A model generated the notes under the pieces. It saw only the letters and a program-made list of their open reading frames with translations, was not told the DNA's origin and did no database searches. A DNA stretch of 64,000 nucleotides from the NCBI RefSeq assembly GCF_000312485.1, contig NZ_HE997643.1, forward strand, positions 460,131-524,130, read 5' to 3'. The translations under genes and the position numbers were made by a program. Source of the DNA: Yersinia massiliensis CCUG 53443. Its GTDB lineage: Bacteria; Pseudomonadota; Gammaproteobacteria; Enterobacterales; Enterobacteriaceae. Below are positions 1 to 11,229 of this stretch, piece after piece (the first letter of the stretch is position 1; each line of letters opens with the position of its first letter).

Positions 1-405
1 TGGCATATGACTTCACCAGATGAGAGTGTCCTGATTTCCGATGGTGAGACATTGTGGTTCTACAATCCATTTGTTGAGCAGGCGACGGCAACTTGGTTAA
101 AAAATGCGACTGGCAATACCCCGTTCATGCTGATTACGCGCAACAATCCAGATGATTGGAAGCAATACAATGTGAAGCAAAAAGGCGACGATTTCGAGCT
201 GACGCCAAAAAGTGCAAGCGGTAATCTGAAGCAATTTGCGATTACTGTGACACCAACAGGTACGATCAAAAGCTTTACTGCGGTTGAGCAGGATGGGCAG
301 CGCAGTGCCTATACGCTTAAAGGGCAACAGAATAGCTCAGCGGATGCCAGCAAATTTAAATTTACCCTACCTAAAGGTGTGACGCTGGACGACCAGCGGC
401 AGTGA
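1..405 (+). CDS. lolA: Outer-membrane lipoprotein carrier LolA, C-terminal part (5' end outside window)
   Basis: Periplasmic chaperone that accepts lipoproteins from LolCDE at the inner membrane and passes them to LolB at the outer membrane. The frame is already open at base 1 (Trp-His before the first Met), so the visible Met at base 7 is internal and the signal peptide and N-terminal third lie outside the window. The visible 134 codons run through the [18 protein letters not shown] and EQATATWL segments typical of LolA and end in DDQRQ-stop, like E. coli LolA. It ends 7 bases before rarA, as in E. coli, which suggests co-transcription. Confidence 0.95.
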   Translation, partial: WHMTSPDESVLISDGETLWFYNPFVEQATATWLKNATGNTPFMLITRNNPDDWKQYNVKQKGDDFELTPKSASGNLKQFAITVTPTGTIKSFTAVEQDGQRSAYTLKGQQNSSADASKFKFTLPKGVTLDDQRQ

Positions 406-412
406 GGTTTGT

Positions 413-1756
413 GTGAGTAATATGTCCCTCGATTTCTCCCAAAATGAGTTTCAACCACTGGCCGCGCGGATGCGGCCTTTGACGTTGGATCAATATATTG
501 GTCAGCAGCATCTGCTGGCTCCGGGTAAACCGCTACCGCGGGCAATCGTTGCCGGGCAGTTACACTCCATGATCCTCTGGGGGCCACCGGGAACCGGCAA
601 AACCACCTTAGCAGAAGTGATTGGCCGTTATGGTCAAGCAGACGTTGAGCGTATTTCTGCGGTGACTTCTGGCATAAAAGAGATCCGCGAAGCTATCGAA
701 CGGGCTCGACAAAATAGGGACGCAGGGCGGCGCACGATACTATTTGTGGATGAAGTTCATCGTTTCAATAAAAGTCAGCAGGATGCATTTTTACCCCATA
801 TTGAAGATGGCACAATCACCTTTATCGGTGCTACCACTGAAAACCCTTCGTTTGAACTAAATTCAGCTTTGCTCTCCCGTGCGCGCGTCTATTTGCTGAA
901 GTCGCTTACGGCTGCTGATATCGAAAAAGTGATTGATCAAGCGATGTCAGATAGTCAACGTGGCTATGGTGGGCAGAACATCAAGTTACTCGATGAAACC
1001 CGCCGGATGATGTCTGAACTGGTGGGCGGAGATGCTCGCCGCGCCTTGAACAGCCTAGAAATGATGGCAGATATGGCCGAAATTGATGCCAATGGGGTAC
1101 GTGTATTAACCCCTGATTTGCTCAAAGAAGTTTCTGGTGAACGGAGTGCTCGCTTTGATAATAAAGGTGATCGTTATTACGATTTGATTTCGGCAGTACA
1201 TAAATCTATTCGTGGCTCAGCTCCTGATGCTGCCTTGTATTGGTATGCACGGATTATCACTGCGGGTGGTGATCCGCTGTACGTTGCACGGCGCTTGCTG
1301 GCCATTGCGTCAGAAGATGTTGGGAACGCAGATCCACGGGCCATGCAAGTTGCTATCTCCGCATGGGATTGTTTTACCCGTGTCGGCCCAGCAGAAGGTG
1401 AGCGAGCAATTGCTCAAGCGATTGTGTATCTGGCCTGCGCACCGAAAAGTAACGCAGTTTACACCGCGTTTAAAGCCGCGATGCAGGATGCGCGTGACAA
1501 ACCTGACTTTGATGTGCCAGAACATCTGCGCAATGCACCGACCAAATTGATGAAAGAAATGGGGTTGGGTGCGGAGTACCGCTACGCGCATGATGAACAG
1601 CATGCCTACGCCGCAGGTGAGAACTATTTCCCGCCTGAAATGGCCGCTACCCGCTACTATTCTCCATCGTCCCGAGGCTTGGAAGGGAAAATCGGTGAAA
1701 AGCTGGCATGGTTGGCTGAGCAGGATCAAAATAGCCCGATAAAACGCTACCGCTAG
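413..1756 (+). CDS. rarA: Replication-associated recombination protein A (AAA+ ATPase)
   Basis: RarA (MgsA) is a DNA-dependent ATPase related to clamp-loader subunits that acts at stalled replication forks. At 447 aa it matches E. coli RarA in length. Walker [10 protein letters not shown] lies at about residues 57-65 and Walker [10 protein letters not shown] at about 112-120, followed by the tetramerisation C-terminal domain. The start is a GTG at 413, aligned with the GTG start of the E. coli gene (SNxSLDFS N-terminus); an in-frame ATG three codons later is the alternative. It sits immediately downstream of lolA and is probably in the same transcript. Identity is certain from the sequence; the role is family knowledge. 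Confidence 0.97.
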   Translation: MSNMSLDFSQNEFQPLAARMRPLTLDQYIGQQHLLAPGKPLPRAIVAGQLHSMILWGPPGTGKTTLAEVIGRYGQADVERISAVTSGIKEIREAIERARQNRDAGRRTILFVDEVHRFNKSQQDAFLPHIEDGTITFIGATTENPSFELNSALLSRARVYLLKSLTAADIEKVIDQAMSDSQRGYGGQNIKLLDETRRMMSELVGGDARRALNSLEMMADMAEIDANGVRVLTPDLLKEVSGERSARFDNKGDRYYDLISAVHKSIRGSAPDAALYWYARIITAGGDPLYVARRLLAIASEDVGNADPRAMQVAISAWDCFTRVGPAEGERAIAQAIVYLACAPKSNAVYTAFKAAMQDARDKPDFDVPEHLRNAPTKLMKEMGLGAEYRYAHDEQHAYAAGENYFPPEMAATRYYSPSSRGLEGKIGEKLAWLAEQDQNSPIKRYR

Positions 1757-1775
1757 CCTTGCCGTTGCGGTAAGG
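1757..1775 (+). terminator. Weak hairpin after rarA
   Basis: CCTTGCC-GTTGC-GGTAAGG begins one base after the rarA stop: seven pairs including one G-T. There is no T-tract after it, so it may be a 3'-end stabilising hairpin rather than an efficient terminator. Confidence 0.4.
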
Positions 1776-1878
1776 TTAGCGCTATAACTGCTTGGTAAGT
1801 GGCTGTTTACACCACTTTAACCGCTTACAGCGTTAAATTCGCTTTCACTAACCATTTATGCCCGATATTCATATATGA

Positions 1879-3204
<1,326 letters not shown>

Positions 3205-3266
3205 TAGGGACGAGTGAGTAAAAAGTGGCTGATTGAAAATTACTGCTTCTATCATTTATTCGTTAT

Positions 3267-3295
3267 AAAGCGCCCTCGGGCGCTTTTTCTTTTTC
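3267..3295 (+). terminator. Rho-independent terminator of serS
   Basis: A 9-bp perfect stem AAAGCGCCC/GGGCGCTTT with a 2-base spacer, followed by a T-rich run (TTCTTTTTC). Confidence 0.92.
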
Positions 3296-3436
3296 AGAAT
3301 ACGGCTTCGAGCCCCGTTCGCTTATCGTCGGGCAAACCAGCATATTGTGCTATTCCCATCAGAGCGGTAATTGACTTTTTTATCACCAGTGGCATGATGC
3401 GCTCACTCTCATCGTTTCGACGGTTTTTCTTTAATC

Positions 3437-4585
3437 ATGTCCGCATATTCTCGCCCGGTGCTACTTTTGCTCTGTGGGCTTTTGTTGTTTACGATTTCTA
3501 TCGCGGTTTTAAATACATTGGTTCCTTTGTGGTTATCCCATCAACAGTTGCCGACTTGGCAAGTGGGGATGGTTAGCTCATCCTATTTTACGGGGAACTT
3601 AGTTGGAACACTGGTTGCTGGGCGCTTAATTCAAGGATTAGGATTTAATCGCAGTTATCACTATTCCTGCATTTTATTTGCTCTAGCGACCTGTGGCCTC
3701 ATGCTATCAGTCGATTTTTGGAGCTGGTTGGGGTGGCGCTTCTTCGCTGGCGTAGCTTGTGCACTGATTTGGGTGATTGTCGAAAGCGCTTTACTACGTA
3801 GCGGCACGTTAACCAACCGCGGGCAACTGTTGGCCGCTTATATGATGGTTTACTATTTGGGAACCGTGACTGGGCAATTGTTGCTGGGTGTGGTGTCGAC
3901 AAAACTGCTCAATGTTATTCCGTGGGTCAGTGCATTAGTCATTACTGCGATGTTGCCGCTCTTGTTTGCTCATTTCTCACATCAGGAGGGGAGTGAATCC
4001 TCTCACGTCGCTATTTGGCCGATGCTAAAGCGCCGTAGCGCACGTTTGGGCATCAATGGTTGCATTATCTCAGGTGTCCTATTAGGTTCGCTCTATGGGC
4101 TGCTGCCGTTGTATTTATCCCATCAAGGAATGAGCGATGCCAGTGTAGGATGGTGGATGGCTTTACTGGTAAGTTCTGGGATTATCGGTCAATGGCCGAT
4201 TGGTAAAATGGCAGACCGTTATGGCCGTTTATTGGTGCTGCGGATTCAGGTGTTTGTGGTGATCTTGGGGAGTGTTGCCATCCTGGGTCATTACGCCTTG
4301 GCGCCGGCGTTATTTATTCTAGGATGCGCGGGTTTTACTCTTTATCCAGTCGCGATGGCGTGGGCGTGCGAAAAAGCCAGTGCTGACGAATTAGTAGCGA
4401 TGAATCAGGCGCTTTTGATGAGTTATACCATCGGTAGTCTGACCGGCCCGACCATGACTTCATTGCTGATGCAGCGTTACTCAGACAATTTATTGTTCAT
4501 CATGATTGCTGGCGTCGCGTTGGTGTATTTGATGATGTTGTTGCGTAAGCCAGATCAGCAGCAAACACCTTTTGCCGCGATTTAA
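3437..4585 (+). CDS. ycaD: Major facilitator superfamily transporter YcaD
   Basis: A 382-aa inner-membrane MFS protein with about 12 hydrophobic segments, the same length as E. coli YcaD and collinear with it (for example [19 protein letters not shown] and NGCIISGxxLGSLYGL segments). The interdomain MFS signature appears as [14 protein letters not shown] (about residues 255-270). The substrate is not known; the family includes drug and sugar exporters, so no substrate can be assigned. It has its own upstream gap after the serS terminator and converges on pflA with a shared hairpin. In E. coli ycaC and dmsABC lie on its left, so the serS side has been rearranged or lost here. Confidence 0.93.
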   Translation: MSAYSRPVLLLLCGLLLFTISIAVLNTLVPLWLSHQQLPTWQVGMVSSSYFTGNLVGTLVAGRLIQGLGFNRSYHYSCILFALATCGLMLSVDFWSWLGWRFFAGVACALIWVIVESALLRSGTLTNRGQLLAAYMMVYYLGTVTGQLLLGVVSTKLLNVIPWVSALVITAMLPLLFAHFSHQEGSESSHVAIWPMLKRRSARLGINGCIISGVLLGSLYGLLPLYLSHQGMSDASVGWWMALLVSSGIIGQWPIGKMADRYGRLLVLRIQVFVVILGSVAILGHYALAPALFILGCAGFTLYPVAMAWACEKASADELVAMNQALLMSYTIGSLTGPTMTSLLMQRYSDNLLFIMIAGVALVYLMMLLRKPDQQQTPFAAI

Positions 4586-4595
4586 CGGCTAAAAT

Positions 4596-4629
4596 AATGC
4601 CGCCAGTCGGGTATCCAACGGGCGGCATT
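4596..4629. terminator. Convergent hairpin between ycaD and pflA
   Basis: AATGCCGCC (4596-4604) pairs with GGCGGCATT (4621-4629) around a 16-base loop. It lies between convergent genes and may serve both. The plus-strand tail contains ATTATTTTG. Confidence 0.65.
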
Positions 4630-4675
4630 GATTGAATATTATTTTGTTTGGCTAGAGTCAGCCGCAAGGCGGTTT

Positions 4676-5416
4676 TTAGTAGATTACTTTGTGGCCATAG
4701 CTTTCCAGAATACCTTTCACGCGGTCCATAATCTCCGCAGTTGGAGGTTTTACCCCATCCAACTTGTATTCTTCGCCCATCGCAATCCACTTATGCTTAC
4801 CTAACTCATGATAAGGCAGCAGCTCTATCTTCTCGATATTGGTCATGTTCTGGGTAAACTCACCCAACATATGTGCCGATTTATCATCGTCTGACCAACC
4901 CGGTACTACCACATAGCGGACCCAAGTTTTCTGGTTACGTTTTGCCAAATAGCGGGCAAACTCCAGCGTACGGTGATTGGACACGCCCACCAAATTCTGA
5001 TGTACGCTGTCATCCATTTGTTTCAAGTCCAGCATCACTAAATCGGTCGCATCGAGTAATTCATCGATAACCGGATCATAACGGCGGACAAAACCGTTCG
5101 TGTCCAGACAAGTGTGAATACCTTCTTCGTGGCATGCACGGAACCAATCGCGAACAAATTCAGCCTGTAAGATGGCTTCTCCGCCGGAAGCGGTCACACC
5201 GCCGCCAGAAGCATTCATAAAGTGGCGATAGGTAACGGCTTCTTTGACCAATTCTTCAACGGTAACTTCTTTACCGCCATGGGTGTCCCAAGTATCACGG
5301 TTATGGCAATACAGGCAACGCATCAAACAACCCTGGAAGAAGACGATAAATCGAATACCAGGGCCATCAACGGTGCCACAGGATTCAAATGAGTGAATGC
5401 GGCCAAGTACGGACAT
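4676..5416 (-). CDS. pflA: Pyruvate formate-lyase 1-activating enzyme (radical SAM)
   Basis: Radical S-adenosylmethionine enzyme that abstracts a hydrogen from the active-site glycine of PflB to create the glycyl radical under anaerobiosis. It is 246 aa, as in E. coli. The 4Fe-4S cluster motif CxxxCxxC is at Cys30, Cys34 and Cys37, and the N-terminal [10 protein letters not shown] segment is the hallmark of glycyl-radical activases. It lies 199 bases downstream of its substrate gene pflB on the same strand. The gap holds a terminator-like hairpin and an ERIC element, so expression may be partly uncoupled from pflB. Confidence 0.98.
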   Translation of the reverse strand: MSVLGRIHSFESCGTVDGPGIRFIVFFQGCLMRCLYCHNRDTWDTHGGKEVTVEELVKEAVTYRHFMNASGGGVTASGGEAILQAEFVRDWFRACHEEGIHTCLDTNGFVRRYDPVIDELLDATDLVMLDLKQMDDSVHQNLVGVSNHRTLEFARYLAKRNQKTWVRYVVVPGWSDDDKSAHMLGEFTQNMTNIEKIELLPYHELGKHKWIAMGEEYKLDGVKPPTAEIMDRVKGILESYGHKVIY

Positions 5417-5443
5417 TGCAGGTTACTCCAATACTGAATAAAT

Positions 5444-5469
5444 AAAGGCCCCACTAAGGTGGAGCCTTT
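5444..5469 (-). terminator. Attenuating terminator between pflB and pflA
   Basis: On the minus strand AAAGGC-TCCAC pairs with GTGGG-GCCTTT around a short loop and is followed by ATTTATT. It would end or attenuate transcription after pflB. Confidence 0.7.
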
Positions 5470-5488
5470 AGTCTAATCTATTTTAGTT

Positions 5489-5609
5489 ATGACTGTCATA
5501 CTTCAAACTGCAAGTGAGTAGGTTGTTTTCGATTACCCAGCGACTTATTGGTATAAGCCACTGGTGATACTCTGTTACAGCCTACCTGCAACTCGAATTA
5601 TTTAAGGTC
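5489..5609. repeat. ERIC (IRU) element between pflB and pflA
   Basis: An imperfect palindrome of about 120 bp. The left end TATGACTGTCATACTTCAAA and the GCAAGTGAGTAGGTTG stretch pair imperfectly with CAGCCTACCTGCAACTCGAA at the right. It can be aligned to the ERIC consensus outer arm (GTCATACTTCAAGCTGCA) and to a diverged core (CACTTACTTATGTAAGC becomes GACTTATTGGTATAAGC). It is a degenerate relative of the units at the right end of the window. Transcribed through, it would fold into a long hairpin in the pflB-pflA mRNA. Confidence 0.7.
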
Positions 5610-5615
5610 TAAAAC

Positions 5616-7898
5616 TTATATCGACTGAGTAAATGTACGTGTAATAACGTCTTGCTGTTGTTCTTTCGTCAGCGAGTTAAAACGAACAGCGTAACCTGAT
5701 ACACGGATAGTCAATTGCGGATATTTTTCCGGATTTTCCATCGCATCTAACAGCATTTCACGGTTCATGACGTTCACGTTCAGGTGTTGGCCACCTTCGA
5801 TAGACGCTTCGTGATGGAAGTAACCATCCATCAGACCCGCCAAGTTCGCTTTACGAACTTCATCGTCTTTACCCAGTGCGTTTGGCACGATAGAGAAGGT
5901 ATAAGAAATACCATCTTTAGCGTAAGCAAACGGCAGTTTAGCAACGGAAGTCAGAGAGGCAACAGCACCTTTCTGATCACGGCCATGCATTGGGTTCGCA
6001 CCTGGACCGAATGGCGCACCCGCGCGGCGACCATCTGGAGTGTTACCGGTTTTCTTACCATAAACCACGTTAGAGGTAATGGTCAGCACTGACTGAGTGG
6101 CAACAGCGCCACGGTAAGTACGCAGCTTCTGAATTTTCTTCATGAAGCGCTCAACCAGGTCACAAGCAATGTCATCTACACGTGAGTCGTTGTTACCAAA
6201 CTGTGGATATTCGCCTTCGATATTGAAGTCGATAGCCAAGCCATCAGCATCACGAATGGTGCTTACTTTGGCGTATTTGATAGCAGAGAGTGAGTCAGCC
6301 GCAACAGACAGACCTGCGATACCACATGCCATAGTACGGTAAACATCACGGTCATGCAGTGCCATCAACGCAGCTTCATAGCTGTATTTATCATGCATGT
6401 AGTGAATGATGTTCAGCGAGGTCACGTATTGTTTGGCCAGCCAATCCATAAAGTGATCCATGCGATCCATGACTTTGTCATAGTCCAGCACTTCATCCAT
6501 CATTGGTGCTTCTTTAGGACCAACTTGGATTTTCAGTTTTTCGTCAACACCGCCGTTGATTGCGTACAACATGGTTTTTGCCAAGTTTGCACGAGCACCG
6601 AAGAACTGCATTTGTTTACCGACAATCATCGGGCTAACACAACAAGCGATAGCATAGTCATCGTTGTTGAAGTCAGGGCGCATCAGATCATCGTTTTCAT
6701 ACTGTACAGATGAAGTATCGATAGACACTTTAGCTGCGTATTTTTTGAAGTTCAGTGGCAGTTTTTCAGACCACAGAATGGTCATGTTCGGCTCTGGAGA
6801 TGGCCCCATGGTGTACAGGGTATTCAAGAAGCGGAAGCTGGTTTTAGTCACCAGAGTACGGCCATCAACACCCATACCGGCTAGAGACTCAGTTGCCCAA
6901 ATTGGGTCACCAGAGAATAGCTCATCATACTCAGGGGTACGCAGGAAGCGAACCATACGCAGTTTCATCACCAAATGGTCGATTAATTCCTGCGCTTCGA
7001 TTTCAGTCAGTTTGCCTGCTTTCATGTCACGTTCGATATAAACGTCAAGGAAAGTAGAAACACGACCGAAGGACATTGCTGCGCCGTTCTGGGATTTAAC
7101 CGCAGCTAAGTAGCCGAAGTAAGTCCACTGTACTGCTTCACGGGCATTTGTTGCTGGACCGGAGATATCGCAACCATATTTAGCTGCCATTTGTTTGATC
7201 TGATTCAGAGCACGATGCTGTTCAGCAATTTCTTCGCGCAACTGGATAGTCATTTCCAGGTCTTTACCGTTCTCCAGATCATCCTGTAAAGAGTTGAACT
7301 GAGCCAGTTTGTCTTTCATCAGGAAGTCGATACCGTAAACGGCTACGCGACGATAGTCACCGATGATACGGCCACGGCCATAAGCATCTGGCAAACCTGT
7401 CAATACGCCAGATTTACGGCAGTTCAGGATGTCTTTGGTGTAAACGTCAAACACACCTTGGTTGTGTGTTTTACGGTAATCGGTAAAGACTTTTTTCAGT
7501 TGCGGGTCAAGTTCACGACCGTAAACTTTGCAAGAGCCTTCAACCATTTTGATGCCGCCGAATGGGATCAGAGCACGTTTTAATGGTTTTTCAGTCTGCA
7601 AACCAACGATAGTTTCCAGATCTTTATTGATATAACCAGCATCATGGGAAGTGATGGTCGCAACAACGTCGGTATCGAAATCAACTGGCGCATGAGTGCG
7701 GTTTTCCAGTTTGATCCCTTCCATGACTTGCGCCCACAGCTTGTCGGTTGCTTCGGTAGAGCCGGCAAGGAAGGACTCATCACCTTCATAAGGGGTATAG
7801 TTCTTTTGGATGAAGTCACGAACGTTTACTTCGTTCTGCCAGTCACCCTGGGTAAAACCTTGCCATGCTTTGGCCAATTTCTCATTAAGTTCGGTCAT
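5616..7898 (-). CDS. pflB: Formate C-acetyltransferase 1 (pyruvate formate-lyase)
   Basis: Cytoplasmic glycyl-radical enzyme that splits pyruvate with CoA into acetyl-CoA and formate, the main anaerobic pyruvate step. The adjacent catalytic cysteines are in AIACCVSPM (about residue 419-420) and the radical glycine is in RVSGYAVRF (Gly735, 26 residues from the end). From the ATG at 7898 the protein has 760 aa, the E. coli length, beginning [14 protein letters not shown] and preceded by AGGT. An upstream in-frame extension to 7967 overlaps the end of focA, lacks homology and was rejected. It lies 52 bases after focA in one operon. Confidence 0.98.
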   Translation of the reverse strand: MTELNEKLAKAWQGFTQGDWQNEVNVRDFIQKNYTPYEGDESFLAGSTEATDKLWAQVMEGIKLENRTHAPVDFDTDVVATITSHDAGYINKDLETIVGLQTEKPLKRALIPFGGIKMVEGSCKVYGRELDPQLKKVFTDYRKTHNQGVFDVYTKDILNCRKSGVLTGLPDAYGRGRIIGDYRRVAVYGIDFLMKDKLAQFNSLQDDLENGKDLEMTIQLREEIAEQHRALNQIKQMAAKYGCDISGPATNAREAVQWTYFGYLAAVKSQNGAAMSFGRVSTFLDVYIERDMKAGKLTEIEAQELIDHLVMKLRMVRFLRTPEYDELFSGDPIWATESLAGMGVDGRTLVTKTSFRFLNTLYTMGPSPEPNMTILWSEKLPLNFKKYAAKVSIDTSSVQYENDDLMRPDFNNDDYAIACCVSPMIVGKQMQFFGARANLAKTMLYAINGGVDEKLKIQVGPKEAPMMDEVLDYDKVMDRMDHFMDWLAKQYVTSLNIIHYMHDKYSYEAALMALHDRDVYRTMACGIAGLSVAADSLSAIKYAKVSTIRDADGLAIDFNIEGEYPQFGNNDSRVDDIACDLVERFMKKIQKLRTYRGAVATQSVLTITSNVVYGKKTGNTPDGRRAGAPFGPGANPMHGRDQKGAVASLTSVAKLPFAYAKDGISYTFSIVPNALGKDDEVRKANLAGLMDGYFHHEASIEGGQHLNVNVMNREMLLDAMENPEKYPQLTIRVSGYAVRFNSLTKEQQQDVITRTFTQSI

Positions 7899-7950
7899 AA
7901 TGCATCTACCTTTTAATGTTAATTTCTTCGAAAACCGTGTGCGGCCACAC

Positions 7951-8808
7951 TTAGTGTTGCTGGTCACCGCGCAGATAAATTACCCAGTAAGTTAAACCAA
8001 CCAATAATCCGCCACCAATGATGTTGCCGATAGTGACTGGAATCAGGTTATTAATGACAAAGTTACTTACAGTTAGGTTAGCAAAGTGCTCTGGTGCTGT
8101 TCCTATGGATTGCCAAAACTCAGGCGAAGCGGAGTTTTTAATCACAATCCCCATAGGAATCATAAACATATTGGCGATGCTATGCTCAAATCCGCTGGCA
8201 ACAAACATGCCCACCGGTAGAATCATCGCAAACATTTTGTCCATTATGGTACGGCCGGAGTAACTCATCCAAACCGCCAAGCAAACCATCAAGTTTGCCA
8301 AAATCCCCAAACAGACTGCTTCAATAAAAGTATGGTGCAATTTGTGGTCAGCTGTTTGCAGGACATTTAGCCCCCATTGACCATTTGCCACTGTGTATTG
8401 GCCAGCGAACCAGATGAGTGCAACGAAGAAGAGTGCCCCGAAAAGGTTCCCAATATAGACATTAACCCAGTTGCAGCCCAGTTGACGCCAAGTAATACGA
8501 CCACTGGCTTTAGCAACAGTTGTCAGTACAGTAGAAGTGAAAAGGTCGCCCCCACACACTACTACTAACATTAGCCCCAAGGAGAAACAAATACCACCCA
8601 CTAACTTGGCAAAACCAAAAGGCACGCCAGCAGTACCGGTAGTCGCTGTAATATAAAAAACAAACGCAATTGAAATAAACACACCAGCAGTAATCGCTAA
8701 ATAAAACGTTTTTAGCGGATGCTTGGTGGCTTTGTAGACACCGGCATCTTCGGCTACTTTAGCCATCGCCGCAGGTAATAAGGCATCGAAGGGGTTGTCA
8801 GCTTTCAC
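7951..8808 (-). CDS. focA: Formate channel FocA
   Basis: Inner-membrane pentameric formate/nitrite transporter family channel that exports formate made by PflB and can re-import it at low pH. It is 285 aa with six hydrophobic segments, as in E. coli. The pore residues expected from E. coli FocA are present: Thr91 in DLFTSTVL and His209 in [11 protein letters not shown]. It is the first gene of the focA-pflB unit and has a candidate FNR box upstream. The N-terminus [19 protein letters not shown] is the segment known in E. coli to interact with PflB. Confidence 0.98.
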   Translation of the reverse strand: MKADNPFDALLPAAMAKVAEDAGVYKATKHPLKTFYLAITAGVFISIAFVFYITATTGTAGVPFGFAKLVGGICFSLGLMLVVVCGGDLFTSTVLTTVAKASGRITWRQLGCNWVNVYIGNLFGALFFVALIWFAGQYTVANGQWGLNVLQTADHKLHHTFIEAVCLGILANLMVCLAVWMSYSGRTIMDKMFAMILPVGMFVASGFEHSIANMFMIPMGIVIKNSASPEFWQSIGTAPEHFANLTVSNFVINNLIPVTIGNIIGGGLLVGLTYWVIYLRGDQQH

Positions 8809-9313
8809 ACTAACTCTCTCTTAAGGGTTAATAAAGCACAACGAGATACTAGCAAAGCAGTATAGCGTGAAAATTGATGTGGATCATATTGCGTGAGTTT
8901 AGTTACGGGTAAATCATTATAAAATGTGTGGGTAATAACACTAATGCTTTGATTATAAACGTAAAAAATTATTTTAATATTTACAAAAAATTTTGATTGA
9001 GAGGTTTTGATGCCACTCGGAAGGTTAATCAATAAGGGGGGTTGTAGTTATTTTTATTATTAGCGTTAATAAAAAATTAACTATTTATTCACCTTTTTGT
9101 CTGCTTTTTCTCTTCAGCTAATAATAATTGTTTAATAGTGCTGCTTATCAGCAGAAACGGCGTCAGAAAATAACGTTTTTTTATGACAAAAACAATTGTT
9201 GAACTCAGTAATTGATGCTTATTTGGGATGGGAATAAATGCAACGATAAATAATCGGATTTTCAAGAGAGCATTTCCCGCCAATTATTGATTAATCAGCG
9301 GGAGAATGAAGTT
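8809..9313. other. Regulatory gap between ycaO and focA
   Basis: About 505 bp, AT-rich, with no convincing gene. It must hold the anaerobic promoters of focA-pflB; a good FNR box is listed separately. In E. coli this segment carries several pfl promoters with FNR and ArcA sites; others may be present here but cannot be assigned by eye. A 64-codon minus-strand open frame at 9089-9283 has no recognisable similarity. Confidence 0.6.
8874..8887 (-). promoter_or_regulatory. Candidate FNR box upstream of focA
   Basis: TTGAT-GTGG-ATCAT matches the FNR consensus TTGAT-N4-ATCAA at 9 of 10 specified bases. Its near edge is 66 bp upstream of the focA start. In E. coli focA-pfl is activated by FNR and ArcA. 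Confidence 0.7.
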
Positions 9314-11080
9314 TTACTCGCCTTTAGCCCAGTAGCTGCGTTTGGCTGCCTGCAATTTGTCATAAGCACCGAGCAGTGCTTGATGCGCAGGTAATGCTTT
9401 CAGGTCTTCATCTACACTGAACAGGCCGTGGAAGCGTTCTTCGCCTGCTAAGACAGCAGAGGCAGCCTCTACGGCTTCTGCACCATACATTTTCACGAAT
9501 GCGCTGTGATATTGCATCGGTTCACGATCAGGTTCTTGAGTCAGCAACAAGAGGGTTTGCAGACAACGGTAATAGTTGGCCTGTTTTGCCGTGAAGACAG
9601 AAGAGTTGAAGTCCTGCGTCCATTCAAGCCAAATGAGCCCAAGCTCTAGGTCGCCGCCTGCTAACGCCAACATCGATTTCAGCTCACCAACTCGCAGGGT
9701 ATACCAGCCGTTATCTTTGCCGCTCGCGATACCCAATAACTCACGTACGCGGGCAAAATCATCTAGCCCTTCGTCATCGAGCTGCTGGATGAGTTCCAAA
9801 TACTGCGCAGGCTGCCAATCGCTATCAGGTAGGGCCAACAAGGTGTCACGCAGGTGAACACCCATGGTGTTGTTTGCCATCAGCAAGTCTTCTGCTGGGT
9901 AGATATCAGACATACCGGGTACCAGAATACGGCAAGCGTAAACACCCAGATGTTCGTAGTCTGCGATATACACTTGCGCATCTTCTTGTTTGAAGATAGC
10001 CATCAAAGTCGCGAACTCTTCTTCGGTGGTACCTTTAAAGCTCCAGTCAACAAATGGATAGTCGGCATCTTCTTTAAACATATCCCAACTGATCAAACCG
10101 CTTGAATCGATAAAATGTGTTTCCAGATTGGTATGCTCAGCCACTTCTTCGTCATCAAACGTAGGCGCAGTAAAGACATCCAGATCTTTTAGGCTGCGGC
10201 CTTGTAGTAACTCGGTCACCGTACGTTCCAGCGCCACACCAAAATCTGGGTGTGCACCGAACGAAGCAAAACAGGTACCGTTTGATGGGTTAAACAACAC
10301 CACACAGATAACCGGATATGCGCCGCCTAAAGAAGCATCATAAGAGAGGATCGGGAAACCTTCGTCCTCCAACTTAGCGATAGCTTCCACCACGCCCGGA
10401 TAGCGATTAAGCACCTCGGCTGGAATTTCCGGCAAGCTGATAGATTCCGCAATAATGCGATTTTTCACATTACGTTCAAAAACTTCCGACAGCGCCTGTA
10501 CTCGGGCTTCATTTGCTGTATTGCCAGCAGACATGCCGTTTGAAACATACAGGTTGCCAATGATGTTCATTGGAATATAGACGGTTTCTAAATCTGACTG
10601 GCGGGTAAATGGCAGCGAGCAAATACCACGTTTGGCATTACCTGATTGCAAATCAACCAAATCACTGGCGACTAATTCCTGTTCTGGATCGTAAAACGCC
10701 AGCAGATGTTCATCCAAAATGCCTTCCGGCAGTAAATCATCTTCAGGAATCGGGAACCATTTTTCATTTGGGTAATGAACAAAATCACCTTCTGCGATGG
10801 CTTTGCCTAAATAGAAATCGGCAAAGAAATAGTTAGTGGACAAACGCTCAAAATATTCACCCAAGGCTGATGCCAGTGCTGCTTTTTTGCTAGCACCTTT
10901 GCCGTTGGTGAAGCACAACGGACAATCGCGGTCGCGGATATGTACCGACCAAACGTGAGGAACAGGGTTGAGCCAAGAGGCTTCTTCGATATTAAAACCG
11001 AGGTCAGTCAGTTTTTGCTGAAAGCGAGAAATGGAGTCTTCCAGTGCAGCATCTTTGCCGGGGATAAAGGTTTGGGTCAT
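9314..11080 (-). CDS. ycaO: YcaO protein (YcaO-type ATP-dependent cyclodehydratase family; beta-methylthiolation of S12 in E. coli)
   Basis: YcaO-domain protein. Members use ATP to activate amide carbonyls; E. coli YcaO aids RimO-dependent methylthiolation of ribosomal protein S12. It is 588 aa from the ATG at 11080, aligned with the E. coli start (TQTFIPGKDAALEDSI). ATG 11086 and GTG 11089 are in-frame alternatives and no strong ribosome site separates them. The ATP-binding SxxExxER motif is present (SALGEYFERLSTN) and the second ExxxE helix reads ALSEVFERNVKNR. The latter has Asn where the E. coli protein has Tyr. The C-terminal tetratricopeptide-like region is present. It is upstream of focA on the same strand, as in E. 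coli. Confidence 0.94.
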   Translation of the reverse strand: MTQTFIPGKDAALEDSISRFQQKLTDLGFNIEEASWLNPVPHVWSVHIRDRDCPLCFTNGKGASKKAALASALGEYFERLSTNYFFADFYLGKAIAEGDFVHYPNEKWFPIPEDDLLPEGILDEHLLAFYDPEQELVASDLVDLQSGNAKRGICSLPFTRQSDLETVYIPMNIIGNLYVSNGMSAGNTANEARVQALSEVFERNVKNRIIAESISLPEIPAEVLNRYPGVVEAIAKLEDEGFPILSYDASLGGAYPVICVVLFNPSNGTCFASFGAHPDFGVALERTVTELLQGRSLKDLDVFTAPTFDDEEVAEHTNLETHFIDSSGLISWDMFKEDADYPFVDWSFKGTTEEEFATLMAIFKQEDAQVYIADYEHLGVYACRILVPGMSDIYPAEDLLMANNTMGVHLRDTLLALPDSDWQPAQYLELIQQLDDEGLDDFARVRELLGIASGKDNGWYTLRVGELKSMLALAGGDLELGLIWLEWTQDFNSSVFTAKQANYYRCLQTLLLLTQEPDREPMQYHSAFVKMYGAEAVEAASAVLAGEERFHGLFSVDEDLKALPAHQALLGAYDKLQAAKRSYWAKGE

Positions 11081-11229
11081 GGTCATCACTTTTTGGCGGT
11101 ACTAAAAACGCGCAATCATACGGGGTTTTAGTTAATAGCTCCACGTATTCCTAAAGTACAGTAATTGTCACAGTTTTATTATGGATATTCCGGATAATTC
11201 GCTAGCTTATAAATCATGGAGTCATAATT

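Noticed and set aside
3214..3576. 120-codon plus-strand open frame across the serS terminator into ycaD
   Set aside because: Runs through a strong terminator and overlaps the conserved start of ycaD in another frame.
7899..7967. N-terminal extension of pflB
   Set aside because: Overlaps the focA 3' end and lacks homology; the ATG at 7898 has a ribosome site and matches E. coli.
9089..9283. 64-codon minus-strand open frame between ycaO and focA
   Set aside because: AT-rich, no ribosome site or recognisable domain; lies in a promoter region.
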